A stretch of DNA of 64,000 nt from Sulfitobacter sp. SK011 (GCF_003352065.1 NZ_CP025803.1:1488001-1552000), one strand, 5' to 3'. Counted from the first letter of the stretch, positions 18,501 through 29,635 are shown. Translations and numbers: made by a program. The notes: generated by a model from the letters alone, not told the origin.

Positions 18501-21500
18501 TCCCAGCCGAGAAGGTGCCGGAACTTGTCGCCGATTATCCGATTACCGCTGCCAAGGGCCATATGGCCACGGAGGTGGCCAAAATCGGCGAGATCATCCA
18601 TTTCGAGGATGGGCAAGCCGCCGACTACTACGATCCGGAATATGCGGCTGCGGTAGGGTTTCGGCGTCTGCTTGGCGTGCCGATCAAAGCGGACGGCCGG
18701 GTGTGGGGGGCGATCACCCTGGCATGGCCCGACACAACGCCACCGACCACAAGCAACATCGAACTGGTCCAGAGCTTTGCCGCTCAGGCCAGCATCGCGA
18801 TCGAGAACGTGCGGTTGTTGCGCGAGACACAGGAGCGCACGGCGGAAGTGGAAGAGGCGCTGGAATACCAGAAAGCCTCCTCTGAGGTGCTTGAGGTTAT
18901 CTCACGGTCGCCCGACAGGGTGCAGCCCGTGCTGGACGCGATCCTTGATGTTGTGGCGCGGATCATGCGGCACAAGGGCGGATACATTGCGCTTTTGAAC
19001 GAAGAGACCGGGTTTTTTGAGCCGCAGGCCGTCAGCGATGCGTCCCCCGAAATGGCCCGGATTGTTTGGGAAAGCAAGCTGGCCGCTGATGATACGACAA
19101 CGACAGGCCGTGTCGCCGTAACCGGCAAGACCGTTCATATTCCCGATCTCGAGCAGGACGCCAATTATGGCTGGGCCGACAAAGCGCAGGTGGGGGAATA
19201 TGCATCGACAGTGGGCGTGCCGCTGAACAACCACGGGCGTACCGTCGGGGTCATCACGGTCGCGCACACCCGGAAAAACTCGTTCACGGACAAGCAGATC
19301 GCGCTTTTTGAAACCTTCGCGGCCCAGGCCGTCATTGCATTGAACAACGCCAAGCTCTTTGACGAGGTTCAAAAGCGCACCGCCGAGGTCGAGGAGGCGC
19401 TGGAATACCAGACTGCAACCTCCGAGGTGCTGGGTGTCATCTCACGTTCGCCCAACGCGGTCGAGCCGGTGCTGGAGGCCATTCTCGAAGTAGCCGCGCG
19501 GCTTTGCACGCCGCAATATGGCTACATCGCCTTGCTGGATGCGGCGGACGGGCTTTACCACATCCACAATACCCATGGGGTCGATGAGGATTTCAAGGCT
19601 TTCCTGGCCGCTAATCCGGTGCGGCCGGTGCATGGCTCCAGCACCGGGCGGGCGGCGCTGCTGGGCGAGACGGTCTATATCCGCAACACCCAGACGGATG
19701 AGAGTTACGAGTGGAAGGAGGCTGCGCGCAAGGGCGGCTACCTGAGTTCGCTCGCCGTGCCGCTGATGCGGGAGGACCGGTGCGTGGGGGTGATCGCGCT
19801 GGCGGATGAAAAGGCGGAGGCCTATTCGGAACGCCAGATCAGGCTGCTTGAGACTTTCGCTTCGCAGGCCGTGATCGCGTTGAACAATACACGACTTTTC
19901 ACAGCTTTGGAGGAACGCACGGCAGAGGTGGAAGAAGCGCTGGAAAGGCAGACAGCGACGGCGGAGGTGCTGGAGGTAATTTCCAATTCGGTCGAGGACA
20001 CCCAGCCCGTGTTCGAAAAGATCCTCGAAAGTTGCCAACGCCTGATCAATTGCACTGATTTGTCCGTGATCACCCTCGACGATGACCAAGTCGTTCAGCT
20101 TAAGGCCGTGCTGGGCGAACGCATCGCGGCGACCGCTGATTTCAGCTCCGGCCTGCTACATGACTCCGTGATCAAAGAGGCCGTCAGAGAGGGGACCACG
20201 CAGCACTATCCGGATGCGCTGAACGGTGAAAATACGATCCCGCAGCTGTCGAGATACGTAACGGAGACATCGAACGCGTCCTGCCTGATTGCTCCGATCT
20301 TGTGGAAGGGAAGTGCTGTTGGCGGTATCGTCGTCTCACGCGCTTTCAGTCAACCGGATTGGAAAGCATTTGATGAAAAGGACATCGCGCTGCTCGAAAG
20401 TTTCGCCGATCAGGCGGTCATCGCGATCCAGAACGCGCGGATGTTCAAAGAAACCCAAGACGCGCTGGTGCGGCAGACGGCGAGTGCCGAGGTGCTGCGC
20501 GTGGTCAGCGAGACGCAGGATGATCTGGGCCCTGTCTTTGATGCGATCCTGAGCCGGGCGTCGCAGATTTGCGGGGCGCCTCTGGCGAGCCTCAATCTGG
20601 TGAATGCGGATCGAACCTTTGCCGATCTGGTGGCGCATCAGGGGGAACAGCTTGATGTGCTGGCGGTGGGCGAGACGAAGTGGGAAATGAAGCCCGGTCT
20701 CTCTGTCGCCGACAGCATTCTCACGGGCAAGCCGGTCCATCTTCATGACCTCAAGGACACCGACGCGTATCGGCAGGGCAATCCGGTACGGCGCATGGCC
20801 GTGGATGAAGAGGGTATCCGGACCTTTCTTGCCATTCCGCTGGTCCACAAGGGGCAAGGGATCGGCAATATCGTCCTCTACAAGCGCGAGGTGAAGCCCT
20901 TCACCAATGAGGATATCGCACTGCTGGAAAGTTTCGCGGATCAGGCGGTGATCGCGATCCAGAACGCGCGGCTGTTCAAAGAGACGCAAGCTGCGCTGTC
21001 GAGGCAGACAGCGAGTGCGAATGTGCTGCGGGTGATCAGTGAATCGCCCACTGATGTGACTCCGGTGTTTGAGGAAATCGTGACCTCCGGCGTGTCACTG
21101 ATTGATTGCGATCTGGCGATTGCCCTGCGCACGGACGGGGATTTCGCCTGGCAGGAGGCGGTGGCCTCACCTGCGGGTCTGGACGCGGAATTTACCAACA
21201 CCAAGTTGCGCATGTCCGAAGTGGATAACGTGCCGTCCCGGTCGATGCTGAGCGGAGAGATCATCCATGTGCCTGATTGGGATACTGCCGATTTCGGTGA
21301 GTTCGATGCGGCGGTGCGCGCAAGACACGGTTTCAAATCGTCGCTCATCGTCCCGATGATGCGGGCGGAGACCTGTCTGGGATCGTTCAGTTTCATTCGC
21401 AAGACCAAGCGGCCCTTTTCGCCTGATGAAATCGCGATGGCCGAGTCATTTGCCGATCAGGCGCTGATCGCGATTGAGAACGTGCGCCTCTTCAACGAGA

Positions 21501-24500
21501 CCCAGACCGCTCTGATCCGGCAGACAGCAAGCGCGGACATCCTTCGGGTGATCAGCGGGGCGCAGCAAGATGCGCGGCCGGTGTTTGAAGCGATTTCTCA
21601 GGCCGGGATGAACCTGCTGTCCTGTGAAGGGGCAGCGTTTATGATCCGGAAAGGGGACCATTTTATCCCCGAAGGCGGGATGCAGGTCTCGGGCGGGCTG
21701 AAGAGCCTGAGCCCTGAACCGGTAAAGATTGATCCCGAACTGAACTATCCGTCGCAGGTGTTTGAAAGCGGTGAGGTGATCCACATCCCCGATTTCGCAG
21801 CGGTTGAAGTGCCTGTGCATGAGCGGGTATCGGTGCCGAAGTTCGGGATGAAATCGGCGGTTTTCCTGCCGATGAAGCGAGACGGGATCACGTTGGGGGT
21901 CCTGGTCTTTACCCGGGTGACGGCCCCCAAAGCGTTCACAGAAGAAGAGATCGAACTGGCGCAAAGTTTTTGCGATCAGGCGCTGATCGCCGTTGAAAAC
22001 GTGCGGCTCTTCAACGAAACCCAAACCTCCCTTGCCCGCCAGACGGCCAGCGCCGAGATTCTGCGGGTCATCAGCCAGTCCCCCGACGATGTAAGGCCCG
22101 TCTTTGAGGCGATTGCCGAGGCGGGTGTGCGGCTGATTTCGTCGGACATGGTCGCGGCCATGACAGCGCAGGAAGGCACTTTCGAAGTACTGGCGCGGGT
22201 CACCGAGGAGGGGGTCGGAAGCCTTGAGGGGGACCAGACCTTCCCGGTCGATCCCGATCCGAAAACGAGCTTTCCCGCGTGGGTCGCGCACGAAAAACGT
22301 CTGCTTCATCTTCCCGATTGGGACGAACTTGACCTGTCACCCTTCGAACAGGTCACCTACGACCGGCACGGGATACGTGCCGCCCTGCTGGTTCCGCTCC
22401 TCAAGGCCGACACCTGCCTCGGTGTTCTGGTCTTTGCGCGACAGACCGCAGGGGCCTTCACCGATGATGAGATCAAACTGGCGGAGGCCTTCGCCGATCA
22501 GGCCGTCATCGCGATCGAGAACGTGCGGCTTTTCCGGGAAACCCAGAAGGCCCTTGCCCGCCAGACCGCCAGCGCCGAGGTCCTGCGGACCATCAGCGCC
22601 TCGCCAACCAGTGTCCAGCCGGTCTTTGAAGAGATTGTGCTGGCGGCCGTCCGCATCGTGCAGTGCGATTTCTCGGCCGCCCTGATCCGGCAAGGCGACG
22701 GCTTTATCTATCTGGCGGGGGCAACCGAGGAAGGCTTGAGAGAGAACAGGGGACTGCCCGAAATCATGCCGCTGGACCCGGCGCAGAACTTCCCTTCGCG
22801 CTGCTTTGAAACCAAGAAGAAGCTCCATTTTCCGGATTGGTCGAAAGCGGACTTGCCCCAGTTCGAACAGCGCGTTGGAGAGGTGAACCGGATCGCCTCT
22901 GCGCTCTACATGCCGCTGGTAAGGGGCGAGGATTGTTTTGGCGTTCTGACCTTCGCAAGGCACACGGCGGTCGCCTTCTCGGACGAGGAGATCGACCTGG
23001 CGCAGTCCTTCTGCGATCAGGCCGTCATCGCCATCGAAAACGTCCGCCTGTTCCGCGAAGCGCAGGAAGCGCGGGAGGAGGCGGAGAAAGCCAACGAGGC
23101 CAAGAGCGCCTTCCTTGCCACCATGTCCCACGAAATTCGCACGCCGATGAACGCCGTGATCGGAATGAGCGGGCTGCTGATGGACACGGAACTGGACGCC
23201 GAACAGCATGACTACGCCCGCACCATCCGCGACAGCGGCGATGCACTTCTGGGGATCATCAACGAAATCCTCGACTTCTCCAAGATCGAAGCCGGTCAGA
23301 TGGACATCGACGAGCACCCTTTCGATCTGCGCGAATGTATCGAGTCCGCCCTCGACCTCATCGGCGGACGCGCGGCGGAAAAGCAGCTTGATCTGGCATA
23401 CCTCTACGAAGATGCGGTGCCTGCCGGGATCAGCGCCGACCTGACGCGCCTGCGGCAGATCCTGTTGAACCTTTTGTCCAACGCCGTGAAGTTCACCGAC
23501 AGCGGTGAGGTGGTTTTGTCGGTCGATGCGACCAAGAGCACCCGCGGAAGGGTCCAGCTGCATTTCACCGTGCGCGATACCGGCATTGGCCTGACCGATA
23601 AAGGCATGAGCCGACTGTTCCAGTCTTTCAGCCAGGCGGATAGCTCCACCACCCGTAAGTACGGTGGCACAGGGCTGGGCCTTGCCATTTCCAAGCGGCT
23701 GGCCGAACTGATGGGCGGTGAGATGTGGGCCGAGAGCGACGGGGCGGGCAAGGGATCGACCTTCCATTTCACCATCCTTGCCAAACCCGCCAAGCTGCCC
23801 AAAGGCAAGGCGCGCAGCCTTGTGGGAGAGCAGGAAGAGTTGCGCGGCAAGCGGCTGATGGTGGTCGACGACAATGAAACCAACCTGAAAATCCTGTCGC
23901 TACAGACAAAAAAATGGGGGACCGAGACGTTGGCCTTCGGCACGCCTTCAGATGGTCTGAAGGCGCTGAAGTCAGGCGAGGCCTTTGACCTCGCCATCCT
24001 AGACATGCACATGCCGGAGATGGACGGCGTTGCCCTGGCACAGGCCATCCGCAAGCTGAAACCCGATTTGCCGATGATCTTGTTCAGTTCGTTGGGCCTG
24101 CGGGACATTGAGACGGACGAAGGGCTTTTTGCTGCCTATCTGGCCAAACCGCTGCGGCAATCGCAGCTTTTTGACACGCTGGTGACGCTTTTTGCACCCA
24201 CGACCCCGGCGACGCGAACGGTCAAGACGACTGACAAACCGAAGACCGATCCGGACATGGCCAAGCGCCACCCGCTGCGCATTTTGCTGGCCGAGGACAA
24301 TCTGGTGAACCAGAAGCTTGCCACCCGGCTGCTGGAGCAGATGGGCTATCGGACGGACCTTGCCAGCAACGGAATTGAGGCCCTGGAAAGTGTGGCGCGG
24401 CAGACCTACGACGTGGTGCTGATGGACGTGCAGATGCCCGAGATGGACGGGCTCGAAGCCTCGCGCCGGATCAACCGTGACCATCCCGACAACCGCCCCC

Positions 24501-24652
24501 GCATCATCGCCATGACCGCCAACGCCATGCAGGGTGACCGCGAGATGTGTCTGGCCGCAGGCATGGACGACTACATCGCCAAGCCCATCCGGGTGGATCG
24601 CCTGATCGAGGCGCTGCTTGAGGTGCCGCCGCACAGAAAGGAGAGCCCATGA
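15536..24652 (+). CDS. giant hybrid histidine kinase with 14 tandem GAF domains
   Basis: About 3,038 residues. Fourteen GAF domains of roughly 175 residues begin near residues 35, 218, 394, 569, 755, 936, 1113, 1293, 1473, 1647, 1825, 1997, 2171 and 2345; each opens with a linker like [13 protein letters not shown] and ends near [15 protein letters not shown]. Then follow HisKA ([14 protein letters not shown], phospho-acceptor His about 2532), HATPase ([24 protein letters not shown]), receiver 1 (phospho-Asp about 2823, [11 protein letters not shown]) and receiver 2 (about 2964, [11 protein letters not shown]). No membrane segment is seen, so it should be cytoplasmic. The assigned start is a TTG without a strong ribosome-binding site; an ATG at 15649 is the next alternative, and the true N-terminus could have been altered by the adjacent IS remnant. 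It overlaps the HPt gene by ATGA. Confidence 0.95.
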   Translation: MAYFGKLKNTSKTTSSGQATKSGGASGGVAGLSAQLAAMAEILSVVAESREDQAPVFAAILKNAKVLCNADMAALILASPEDATQRLAAHINVLPRTVEMFETGQMKVDPNLSYAAKCIVEGRLLAWADMSESDLYRAGSPIVRAMVDESGIRSVLFVPLLKDDAAIGLITLFREDVNPFDQSEIALVENFATQAVIAIENVRQFREVQTRLEREQATREILSVISQSRDDETPVFRAILDRAERLCQATGSGLQLVNEARTHLLMMDSKGDDHGSFPLGFGFDLNEPLGMCMAVKQARVVLIEDLKETDLYRAGHPGRVALVDVEGVRTHLHVPLVKNGVGFGNITLSRKTVSPFSPDEIALVESFADQAVIALENVRQFRALQSQLAREEATGEILSVISQSRNDDAQVFSTVLEQAAKVCGADQAAVLLANPSGNRCRMMASWGEVHRAFEDGAEFPMEGTLPAISAILKGEVVHVEDMAQTPEYLARQPIAVEVVETEGIRTRLAVPMFQNGKPIGSIAVSRREARAFAPADIGLLERFAQHAVIAIENTRQFREVQTRLEREAASREILEVISQTRDDGQPVFQSILENASHLCQAPLAFLSLADHDRDRVTIPANIGTRQAFGDILANFDEPLTGSDLVAIRPMLDGQIIRQDDIADDPLYFRDRNARRVAMVEVEGARSVLAVPLMREGRGLGVIVLYRREVSPFSDDDVDLIRTFAAQAVIALENVSQFRTVQQRTAEVEEALEYQTATAEVLDAISRSPDNLIPVLQAILQVSSRICRLPDAFVSLLDPADGRFHVISQINISQAFHTFLKENPFKPGTRSATARAAFTGKTSYIEDMIVDPDYQLDIAVKSEDYRSVLAVPLNRDGETIGVITLGGREAAAFTKSQVDLMETFAAQAIIAIGNARLFDEVQQRTAEVEEALVREQASAEILQVINEATTDLQPVFDLIAVKSAELCRAKYCVLDRFDGAALHFCAQHGFPAEKVPELVADYPITAAKGHMATEVAKIGEIIHFEDGQAADYYDPEYAAAVGFRRLLGVPIKADGRVWGAITLAWPDTTPPTTSNIELVQSFAAQASIAIENVRLLRETQERTAEVEEALEYQKASSEVLEVISRSPDRVQPVLDAILDVVARIMRHKGGYIALLNEETGFFEPQAVSDASPEMARIVWESKLAADDTTTTGRVAVTGKTVHIPDLEQDANYGWADKAQVGEYASTVGVPLNNHGRTVGVITVAHTRKNSFTDKQIALFETFAAQAVIALNNAKLFDEVQKRTAEVEEALEYQTATSEVLGVISRSPNAVEPVLEAILEVAARLCTPQYGYIALLDAADGLYHIHNTHGVDEDFKAFLAANPVRPVHGSSTGRAALLGETVYIRNTQTDESYEWKEAARKGGYLSSLAVPLMREDRCVGVIALADEKAEAYSERQIRLLETFASQAVIALNNTRLFTALEERTAEVEEALERQTATAEVLEVISNSVEDTQPVFEKILESCQRLINCTDLSVITLDDDQVVQLKAVLGERIAATADFSSGLLHDSVIKEAVREGTTQHYPDALNGENTIPQLSRYVTETSNASCLIAPILWKGSAVGGIVVSRAFSQPDWKAFDEKDIALLESFADQAVIAIQNARMFKETQDALVRQTASAEVLRVVSETQDDLGPVFDAILSRASQICGAPLASLNLVNADRTFADLVAHQGEQLDVLAVGETKWEMKPGLSVADSILTGKPVHLHDLKDTDAYRQGNPVRRMAVDEEGIRTFLAIPLVHKGQGIGNIVLYKREVKPFTNEDIALLESFADQAVIAIQNARLFKETQAALSRQTASANVLRVISESPTDVTPVFEEIVTSGVSLIDCDLAIALRTDGDFAWQEAVASPAGLDAEFTNTKLRMSEVDNVPSRSMLSGEIIHVPDWDTADFGEFDAAVRARHGFKSSLIVPMMRAETCLGSFSFIRKTKRPFSPDEIAMAESFADQALIAIENVRLFNETQTALIRQTASADILRVISGAQQDARPVFEAISQAGMNLLSCEGAAFMIRKGDHFIPEGGMQVSGGLKSLSPEPVKIDPELNYPSQVFESGEVIHIPDFAAVEVPVHERVSVPKFGMKSAVFLPMKRDGITLGVLVFTRVTAPKAFTEEEIELAQSFCDQALIAVENVRLFNETQTSLARQTASAEILRVISQSPDDVRPVFEAIAEAGVRLISSDMVAAMTAQEGTFEVLARVTEEGVGSLEGDQTFPVDPDPKTSFPAWVAHEKRLLHLPDWDELDLSPFEQVTYDRHGIRAALLVPLLKADTCLGVLVFARQTAGAFTDDEIKLAEAFADQAVIAIENVRLFRETQKALARQTASAEVLRTISASPTSVQPVFEEIVLAAVRIVQCDFSAALIRQGDGFIYLAGATEEGLRENRGLPEIMPLDPAQNFPSRCFETKKKLHFPDWSKADLPQFEQRVGEVNRIASALYMPLVRGEDCFGVLTFARHTAVAFSDEEIDLAQSFCDQAVIAIENVRLFREAQEAREEAEKANEAKSAFLATMSHEIRTPMNAVIGMSGLLMDTELDAEQHDYARTIRDSGDALLGIINEILDFSKIEAGQMDIDEHPFDLRECIESALDLIGGRAAEKQLDLAYLYEDAVPAGISADLTRLRQILLNLLSNAVKFTDSGEVVLSVDATKSTRGRVQLHFTVRDTGIGLTDKGMSRLFQSFSQADSSTTRKYGGTGLGLAISKRLAELMGGEMWAESDGAGKGSTFHFTILAKPAKLPKGKARSLVGEQEELRGKRLMVVDDNETNLKILSLQTKKWGTETLAFGTPSDGLKALKSGEAFDLAILDMHMPEMDGVALAQAIRKLKPDLPMILFSSLGLRDIETDEGLFAAYLAKPLRQSQLFDTLVTLFAPTTPATRTVKTTDKPKTDPDMAKRHPLRILLAEDNLVNQKLATRLLEQMGYRTDLASNGIEALESVARQTYDVVLMDVQMPEMDGLEASRRINRDHPDNRPRIIAMTANAMQGDREMCLAAGMDDYIAKPIRVDRLIEALLEVPPHRKESP

Positions 24653-24984
24653 CCGAGCCCCTGATTGCCCCCGAAGTCTATGCCGAATTGGCCGAGACCA
24701 TGGGCGCGGATTTCGCCGCCGAACTGGTTGCCACCTTCCTAAGCGACGCGCCCAACATGATCGCAGATCTCAAGGCGGCCGCCGCCGGGGGTGACGCCGA
24801 TGGCTACCGCCGCGCGGCGCATTCGATCAAATCGAACGCCGACACCTTCGGGGCCCCGGCGCTCGCCGCACAGGCCCGCGCCATGGAGCTTGGCGGCCTG
24901 CCGGAGGGTGATCCACCCCTTCCTGCGCTCGAAGCGACCTATGCCGAAACCGCAATTGCATTAAAGGCGCTGGCTGATGCGTGA
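24649..24984 (+). CDS. HPt histidine phosphotransfer protein
   Basis: A 111-residue, mostly helical protein with the HPt motif [10 protein letters not shown]; the phospho-accepting His is residue 58. It would take phosphate from a receiver of the preceding hybrid kinase and pass it to the receiver of the following cyclase protein. It overlaps the kinase gene by 4 bp and the next gene by 8 bp, which argues that the three form one relay. Length and motif are typical for a stand-alone HPt module. Confidence 0.92.
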   Translation: MTEPLIAPEVYAELAETMGADFAAELVATFLSDAPNMIADLKAAAAGGDADGYRRAAHSIKSNADTFGAPALAAQARAMELGGLPEGDPPLPALEATYAETAIALKALADA

Positions 24985-26023
24985 CGCCAAGGGCGAAATC
25001 CTGATTGTGGATGACAACAAGGTCAACAGGCTGTTGATGGCGCGCAGCGTGGAGCTTCTGGGGCATCGCGCCTCGGTGGCTGAAAACGGACAGATTGCCA
25101 TGAGCATGCTGGTGGACGGCACGTTTGATATTCTGCTGTTGGACATCGAAATGCCGGAAATGGACGGCTTTGAAGTGCTCGAAGCGCTCAAGAGCAACGC
25201 GGCCCTGCGCGATCTGCCGGTTATTGTGACGTCCTCCGTCGAGGGTCTGGGCAATATCGTCCGCTGCATCGAATTGGGGGCCGAAGACTACATCCCCAAG
25301 CCCGTGAACAAGATCCTGTTGAAGGCGCGCTTGGAATCCTGCCTTGAGAAAAAGCGACTGCATGACGAACAAAAGAGGCTGCTCAAACGGTTTGCGACCG
25401 ACGAAGTTGTGCGTGACCTGCAGGAATCAGGCTTCGCAATCGGTGGACACCGCGTCAGCGCCACTGTGCTGTTCTGTGACATCCGAGACTTCACGGCGAT
25501 GTCCGAACACATGGCACCTGAAGCAACGATCGAGCTGTTAAATACCTACTACGCGCTGATGTTCGAGGCGGTTAAAAGCAACGGTGGTATGGTCAATCTG
25601 ATCGTCGGCGACGGGCTGATGGCGCTTTTCGGCGCACCCGAGCCGATTGAAAACTCGGCGCAATCAGCGGTAAACGCTGCAGCCGAGATGTGCGCGATGA
25701 TCGAGATGCTGAACGAAGAACGCGCCATGCAGAACGACCCCGCCCTGGAGGTCGGCTTCGGCATCGCCACCGGCGAAGTCGTCGCAGGCTACGCAGGGAC
25801 CGACGCCCGCGCGACCTACACCTGTATCGGAAAGACCGTTAATCTTGCCTCGCGGCTGGAAGCCCACACAAAGGTCGCCCAAGAGTCCATCCTGATGGAC
25901 TCTGCAACGCAAAGACGGTTGCCTGTAGAAATTCGTAGCAAGGAAATTCCTGCCATCCATTTCAAGGGTTTCTCGGAGGATCAGACCATCTTTGCTCTCG
26001 AACCAGTCACGTCAATCGACTGA
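24977..26023 (+). CDS. response regulator with class III adenylate/guanylate cyclase output
   Basis: A 348-residue protein: receiver domain about 5-125 (IVDDNKVNRLLM; phospho-Asp 56 in LLLDIEMPEMDG; Lys in YIPKPVNK), a helical linker about 125-155, and a class III nucleotide cyclase catalytic domain about 160-340. Metal-binding Asp candidates are D168 (LFCDIRDFT) and D212 (IVGDGLMALFGAP); GFGIATGEVVAGYAG and TCIGKTVNLASRLE are also family blocks. Phosphorylation probably controls cyclic nucleotide synthesis. cAMP is the likelier product but is not proved by the residues I can read. Last gene of the overlapping operon. Confidence 0.93.
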   Translation: MRDAKGEILIVDDNKVNRLLMARSVELLGHRASVAENGQIAMSMLVDGTFDILLLDIEMPEMDGFEVLEALKSNAALRDLPVIVTSSVEGLGNIVRCIELGAEDYIPKPVNKILLKARLESCLEKKRLHDEQKRLLKRFATDEVVRDLQESGFAIGGHRVSATVLFCDIRDFTAMSEHMAPEATIELLNTYYALMFEAVKSNGGMVNLIVGDGLMALFGAPEPIENSAQSAVNAAAEMCAMIEMLNEERAMQNDPALEVGFGIATGEVVAGYAGTDARATYTCIGKTVNLASRLEAHTKVAQESILMDSATQRRLPVEIRSKEIPAIHFKGFSEDQTIFALEPVTSID

Positions 26024-26054
26024 GCGAGCAAAAGCCGAGCAAAGCAAGTGCTTG

Positions 26055-26300
26055 GGAACCTTCGCCGCGCTGGACACGAGTGGCCGGTTCGGGAAACAGG
26101 GCCATTCGCTGCATGGCGCATGAATAGGAAAGACGCGGGACTTTGCCGTCATTCGTTTTCCCCACTTCGCTGAGGCAGCATCTGCTCGCGCTAGCAGCAT
26201 CTTTGTTGTTGCAGCGCAGCGCGTGTCGTCGATCCGGTCATTCACAGGGGTTGGTCTGGCTGAAACCGAGACCGTGTTTTCGTAGCCCACCAACTTGCGC
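26055..26300 (-). repeat. dispersed intergenic repeat, copy 2
   Basis: This fills most of the gene-free stretch 26024-26416. Its first 48 bp (26055-26102, from GGAACCTTCGCCGCGCTGGA to AACAGGGC) are identical to 34284-34331. The part near 26150-26215 resembles copy 1 at 14760-14830 in inverted orientation. No protein-coding signal convinces me. Confidence 0.65.
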
Positions 26301-26416
26301 TGCATCAAGGCGGCGGGAGCCCCGGCTGTGCTCCGATAGCGCCAACTTCTGTAGAATGAATTGGCAATCCATGGCCGTGGGCCTCGCGCGAAACGCAAAG
26401 AAAAAAAGGAAAACAG

Positions 26417-26710
26417 ATGACCTGGCGAACAATAGCAGCGACCGTTCTTACACTTACAGTCGCCTTGCCCATCCGGGGCGCAGTGGCCGAGGCAGACGGG
26501 CCTGATTTCTACCGGGTCGTCGGTGTCGCCTCAAATGACATGCTCAACCTGCGGCGAGGCCCGGGCACGAATTACGAAACGATCGTCGGCCTGCCTCCGG
26601 GGAGCGAACTGAACCTGCTGTCCCGCGAGGGGAACTTCTGGTGCCTTGTCGCGCTGCGCGAGACGCCACAGCTGCAAGGCTTCGTCGCCTGCCGATATAT
26701 TGGAGAATGA
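26417..26710 (+). CDS. secreted SH3b-domain protein
   Basis: A 97-residue protein with an N-terminal signal peptide (TIAATVLTLTVALPIRGAVA) and one bacterial SH3 domain (about 32-95: NLRRGPGTNYETIVGLPPGS ... GFVACRYIGE). SH3b domains commonly bind peptidoglycan or periplasmic partners. It lies upstream of a broken gene and begins the run of small exported proteins. No enzymatic domain is present; the role is unknown beyond likely periplasmic binding. Confidence 0.8.
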   Translation: MTWRTIAATVLTLTVALPIRGAVAEADGPDFYRVVGVASNDMLNLRRGPGTNYETIVGLPPGSELNLLSREGNFWCLVALRETPQLQGFVACRYIGE

Positions 26711-26769
26711 CACCATTGCCCCAGTTCCAACTTCGCCAAGCCACCTGAGCGGCAATTGCCGTTGCGCCG

Positions 26770-26955
26770 ATGACAAGCTTCGCACATCTGCCGGCGGCGC
26801 AGGTCTAGGACCGCGTCCCGATCCCATTCGAACGCGGGGCGACAGATATCGAGATCAACGGCACGATCATCGAGAGTGAATTCAGGTTAATAGAGATTCT
26901 GGCACCGGGGGCGCGTATTGAGAGCCTTATGGGCGCGCTTGAAAATCGGGGGTGA
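26770..26955 (+). pseudogene. exported-protein remnant with in-frame TAG
   Basis: Reading from ATG 26770, a signal-peptide-like start (MTSFAHLPAAQV) runs into TAG at 26806-26808, after which the same frame continues as DRVPIPFERGATDIEINGTI and ends at 26953-26955. The post-stop part resembles small exported proteins whose domain opens with I-F-GAT-I-ING-I; the frame continuity suggests CAG to TAG decay of one gene. The 3' end is also short. Family assignment is from memory of pattern only. Confidence 0.5.
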
Positions 26956-27081
26956 CGGGTTTGCAGCAGGCAGCATTGGGTGTATTCACTAAGGGGGTGG
27001 AAACAACAGAGGTTCGCAACACATCGTGGTCCGCCATGTAGCCTGTTTTGCCAGAACAAAAAACGCTTGGAGATGAAGCAA

Positions 27082-29082
27082 ATGAAAGTGCAATTACGGT
27101 CCTCTCTGGTGCAATCATCTGTGAAAAGAATACCGTCCTTTCTGTGCATGGTATTTGTCCTGCTGATCGCCTCCTATCAGGTTGGGACGCAAAAAGCATT
27201 TGCCAATGAATTGGATTTACAGTTCGATCGGCTGGCAAAGGTCATCTCCCCTCCGCGTCTGTCCGGTCGAGAAGCTGGTATCCATATCGAAGCCTGCGAA
27301 CCAACACAATCGCCGGGCATCAACGCGGTGGAGGGCGAGGACTACTACTGCGGCGTCTTCACCGTGCCGCAGAACTGGGACGAGCCGGATGGCCCATATC
27401 TCGACCTGGCTTTTATCACGGTTAAGGCGACCGGCGAAGAGCCTGCGTCCAATGCCCTGATCTTTCTGGCCGGCGGTCCCGGCCAGAGTTCACTGACCAA
27501 ACCCATTCATGGCTACCAGCGTCTACAGGAAAACCACGACATCATCCGCATGGATCAGCGCGGAACGGGCTTCAGCCAGCGGCTGGGCTATGAAGAGTGC
27601 CTCGTCTTGGCCGTGCAGAATGATGCGCTGCCGGCCCAGATCGAAGCCTTGCAAGCAGCGACCTTCAACCCGTTGGCGGAAGGTTCAACGTCGCCGAAGC
27701 TGGAAGAGCTGGATATTCCGGTGCTGAACGAGATCTGCTGGGCGCAATTTACCGAACAGGGGCTCGATCTCAGTCAATTCACGACCGCGGCCAGCGCTCG
27801 CGACATGGTGGAACTCCTCAAGGCGTTGGACTACGAGGGCTTCACGCTGCACGGCGTCTCCTATGGCACACGTCTGGCCATGACGATCATGGCTCAAATG
27901 CCGACATACGATGACGCGCCGGCACTGCGTTCCGTTGTCCTGGATTCAGCCTTTCCGCCTTCGATCTACACGATCGCCGCGTTTCCGCGTAAAGATCATG
28001 ACTTTATGCTGCAACTGCTGGCGGAGTGCCGGGCGGATGCCGGGTGCCGCCAGGCGTACCCCAATTTGGACATGCGCTTGTCTGCTTTGCTAGACAGGCT
28101 TGAGGACGAACCGCTCACCGCCAGTGGGGAGTCGATCACCCTCGATGATGTCGCCAAGCAAATGATGATGGTCGGCGCCTCTCAAGCCGCTTACCTGCCC
28201 AGCATGATCATCGAACTGGAGGCGGGTCTGTTGGACACCTATCTGGCGCTGCGCGATGGGATTATTGGCACCGACCCCGCCCAAAACTATGCAGGCGATC
28301 TCGACCGGAGCGACCCGGTGCAGGCCTTTATCGGCGATGCCTATGATACCCTCGGCGGCGTTTCAGGCTTGGAAATGATCGTCTATCTTAATTTTTCCCT
28401 TGTTGAGGCGGATCCACTTGCAGCCCTGCAGACTGTTGTCGCGGAAAATTTCAGCGGCTACACAGGTGAAAAAATCAATGCAAAACTGGCAACGCTGACC
28501 GCCAAGGCGATCGCTGAATCGCCTTACGTCGCACAGATCCAGGCGGACTTCGCGGCTGAGATGGGTATTGGCGATCCCGAGGATTTGGCAAAACTTAAGT
28601 TGGCCAAACAGCGTCTATCCGTTGCCGGCAGGCTCGCTCAGCCATTGTTTAACACGATCCATTGCGTCGAAGATATCCCGTTTGAGCGCTTCGAGGATGC
28701 CGTCAACAGCTACAACGATCTGGCATTTCCGCAATTGAGCGACCTGGCACTATCGCAACTGATGGCGGACCTTTGTCGCAACTGGCCTGTCAAAGCCGCG
28801 CCCATCCAGGTTAAAGACCCGGTAAGCAGCCCGGTTCCGACGCTGATCCTGCAAGGGGCATACGACAGGCGGACGCCGGTCTTCATGGGCAAGCGTGCCG
28901 CCCGCGAACTGGAGAACAGCACTTACGTCCTTGTTCCGCAGAGTGGGCATGAGGTTTGGACCTACGCGGGTGACTGTGTGGGCCAGATTGCCGCCGCCTT
29001 TATCCAAGATCCAGACGCTGACCTTGACCTGAGCTGTCTGGACCCGCTTCAACCGCAATGGGTATTGCCACGCGACAAGTGA
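27082..29082 (+). CDS. secreted alpha/beta hydrolase, tripeptidyl-aminopeptidase-like
   Basis: A protein of about 666 residues. Start chosen at ATG 27082, with GGAG nine bases upstream; a signal-anchor/peptide follows (FLCMVFVLLIASYQVG ... AFA). The hydrolase core contains the oxyanion motif LAGGPGQSS, MDQRGTGFSQ, the nucleophile elbow GVSYGTR (Ser about 260) and a C-terminal Cys-containing cap with TLILQGAYDRRTPV and the His in SGHEVW. This matches the S33 peptidase TAP/SlpD-type family, which releases N-terminal di- or tripeptides. It probably works in the periplasm or outside the cell. Substrate specificity is not readable. Confidence 0.85.
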   Translation: MKVQLRSSLVQSSVKRIPSFLCMVFVLLIASYQVGTQKAFANELDLQFDRLAKVISPPRLSGREAGIHIEACEPTQSPGINAVEGEDYYCGVFTVPQNWDEPDGPYLDLAFITVKATGEEPASNALIFLAGGPGQSSLTKPIHGYQRLQENHDIIRMDQRGTGFSQRLGYEECLVLAVQNDALPAQIEALQAATFNPLAEGSTSPKLEELDIPVLNEICWAQFTEQGLDLSQFTTAASARDMVELLKALDYEGFTLHGVSYGTRLAMTIMAQMPTYDDAPALRSVVLDSAFPPSIYTIAAFPRKDHDFMLQLLAECRADAGCRQAYPNLDMRLSALLDRLEDEPLTASGESITLDDVAKQMMMVGASQAAYLPSMIIELEAGLLDTYLALRDGIIGTDPAQNYAGDLDRSDPVQAFIGDAYDTLGGVSGLEMIVYLNFSLVEADPLAALQTVVAENFSGYTGEKINAKLATLTAKAIAESPYVAQIQADFAAEMGIGDPEDLAKLKLAKQRLSVAGRLAQPLFNTIHCVEDIPFERFEDAVNSYNDLAFPQLSDLALSQLMADLCRNWPVKAAPIQVKDPVSSPVPTLILQGAYDRRTPVFMGKRAARELENSTYVLVPQSGHEVWTYAGDCVGQIAAAFIQDPDADLDLSCLDPLQPQWVLPRDK

Positions 29083-29260
29083 TGGAAACCCCGAATGGTT
29101 GATGGTGGAGCTTAATCCGCATAGTGCCGGGAGACTTCCACGACTATTGAAGAATTAATGTTATCCGGACATTGAAAGGGTTCGTCGTCTGCATGGCAAT
29201 GAGCTTTCCGTTGGCGTTTTTTCTGCACCACAGGATACTTCCGCCCGGGGCGTCCAGCCC

Positions 29261-29600
29261 CTAGGTTGCGGACCATTTCGTGTTAGAGTTACTGGCACCG
29301 GCGGGCGCATATTGAGTACCTGACAGGGGTGCATGCGATTGTACTGCCTGAGCCAGTGATTGATGACGATCTGAGCTTGTTTTGTCGTGGTGAACCACTC
29401 TGCATTCAGGACTTCGCGTCGTAGGGTGCTGTTGAAGCGCTCTTAATATCCGTTCTCCCAGGGGCCACCTGGATAGATCTGCACAGGTTGGATGCCGATC
29501 CGAGGAGCTCAGTCCGCCCGTCAGACGTCAGCACAACGACTTTGCGTACCCAAGATGCTTGATCTGTGCGCAGAACGGTTTCAATATGCGACGAAGGGCT
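29261..29600 (-). pseudogene. IS3-type transposase C-terminal fragment
   Basis: Read on the minus strand, 29480 to 29261 gives IGIQPVQIYPGGPWENGY, then a TAA, then ERFNSTLRREVLNAEWFTTT and INHWLRQYNRMHPCQVLN, the end of an integrase-core (rve) transposase of the IS3 group, including the catalytic Glu in ERFNSTL. Upstream codons to about 29600 (SWVRKVVV) appear to belong to the same gene in another frame. A frameshift, a stop and a missing N-terminus make it dead. It fills the gene-free stretch 29083-29635 together with about 180 bp (29083-29260) where I see nothing. Confidence 0.8.
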
Positions 29601-29635
29601 TTCCACTTTTGGAATGTCGAATAGGAAGGAACATC

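Noticed and set aside
22337..23767. 476-codon minus-strand frame within the giant kinase gene, and similar frames at 19442, 20336 and 21446
   Set aside because: They are mirror frames of the repeated GAF coding sequence; residues show no family and the plus strand is clearly coding.
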